Assembly: GCA_020444765.1 (NCBI GenBank)
Contig: JAGRHW010000043.1
Span: 1-14,434, forward strand
Direction: 5' to 3'
DNA from: Gammaproteobacteria bacterium
GTDB taxonomy: Bacteria > Pseudomonadota > Gammaproteobacteria > Granulosicoccales > Granulosicoccaceae
Length of the DNA: 14,434 nucleotides
The notes under the pieces were generated by a model. The model did not search any database, had not been told where the DNA came from, and saw only the letters and a list, made by a program, of their open reading frames with translations. The position numbers and the translations under genes are program-made. This document shows, piece by piece, positions 14,395 to 14,434 of the stretch; position 1 is the first letter of the stretch; every line of letters starts with the position of its first letter.

Positions 14395-14434
14395 TGGCGG
14401 AGCGGACGGGACTCGAACCCGCGACCCCCGGCGT
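14395..14434 (-). tRNA. tRNA-Asp, 3' part only
   Basis: The minus strand gives the 3' half of a tRNA: anticodon-stem 3' arm GCCGG, variable loop GGGTC, T-arm GCGGG-TTCGAGT-CCCGT, acceptor strand CCGCTCC, then G and an encoded CCA. It is nearly identical to the 3' half of E. coli tRNA-Asp. The window ends just after the anticodon, so GUC is inferred from this similarity, not read. Confidence 0.85.

Overview
The window looks like ordinary chromosome from a gammaproteobacterium of moderate GC content. The support is an LptE-type LPS-assembly lipoprotein, a PpiD chaperone directly downstream of a tRNA-Asp, a gammaproteobacterial-style NadC, and a membrane GGDEF/EAL protein. I see no insertion sequence, prophage, CRISPR array or toxin-antitoxin pair. 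The window is cut at both ends: a malonyl-CoA decarboxylase lacks its 5' end on the left, and a tRNA-Asp runs off the right edge.

Layout, left to right. 2-2294 (+): malonyl-CoA decarboxylase (partial), then a 10-TM EamA/DMT transporter. 2295-2568: two copies of an 82-bp palindromic dispersed repeat. 2569-3384 (-): a secreted alpha/beta hydrolase, divergent from nadC (3663-4490, +). Two short palindromes lie in the nadC leader. 4516-5307 (-): a lipoprotein of unknown family, convergent with nadC. 5480-7816 (-): a membrane PAS-GGDEF-EAL protein. 7817-8424: a 608-bp divergent intergenic region with two strong hairpins and an FNR-like dyad. 8425-9210 (+): a membrane-anchored SGNH hydrolase, whose 3' end overlaps the 3' end of lptE (9155-9703, -). 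9797-10234 (-): a hemerythrin-like helical protein with a pair of matching dyads in its promoter region. 10438-12300 (-): a membrane-anchored family 5 solute-binding protein without transporter genes. 12368-14293 (-): ppiD. 14395-14434 (-): tRNA-Asp 3' part.

Most genes look like single transcription units; no long operon is visible. The commonest theme is the cell envelope: lptE, ppiD, two hydrolases, an orphan lipoprotein and an anchored binding protein are all predicted to be exported or membrane-bound. I did not find a convincing new multi-gene system. The less ordinary signals are regulatory: paired TAYCC-N4-GGATA dyads 32 bp apart upstream of the hemerythrin-like gene, a strong intrinsic terminator 49 nt upstream of the GGDEF-EAL start codon, a second one 21 nt upstream of the binding-protein start codon, and an FNR-like dyad inside the putative promoter of the SGNH hydrolase gene.
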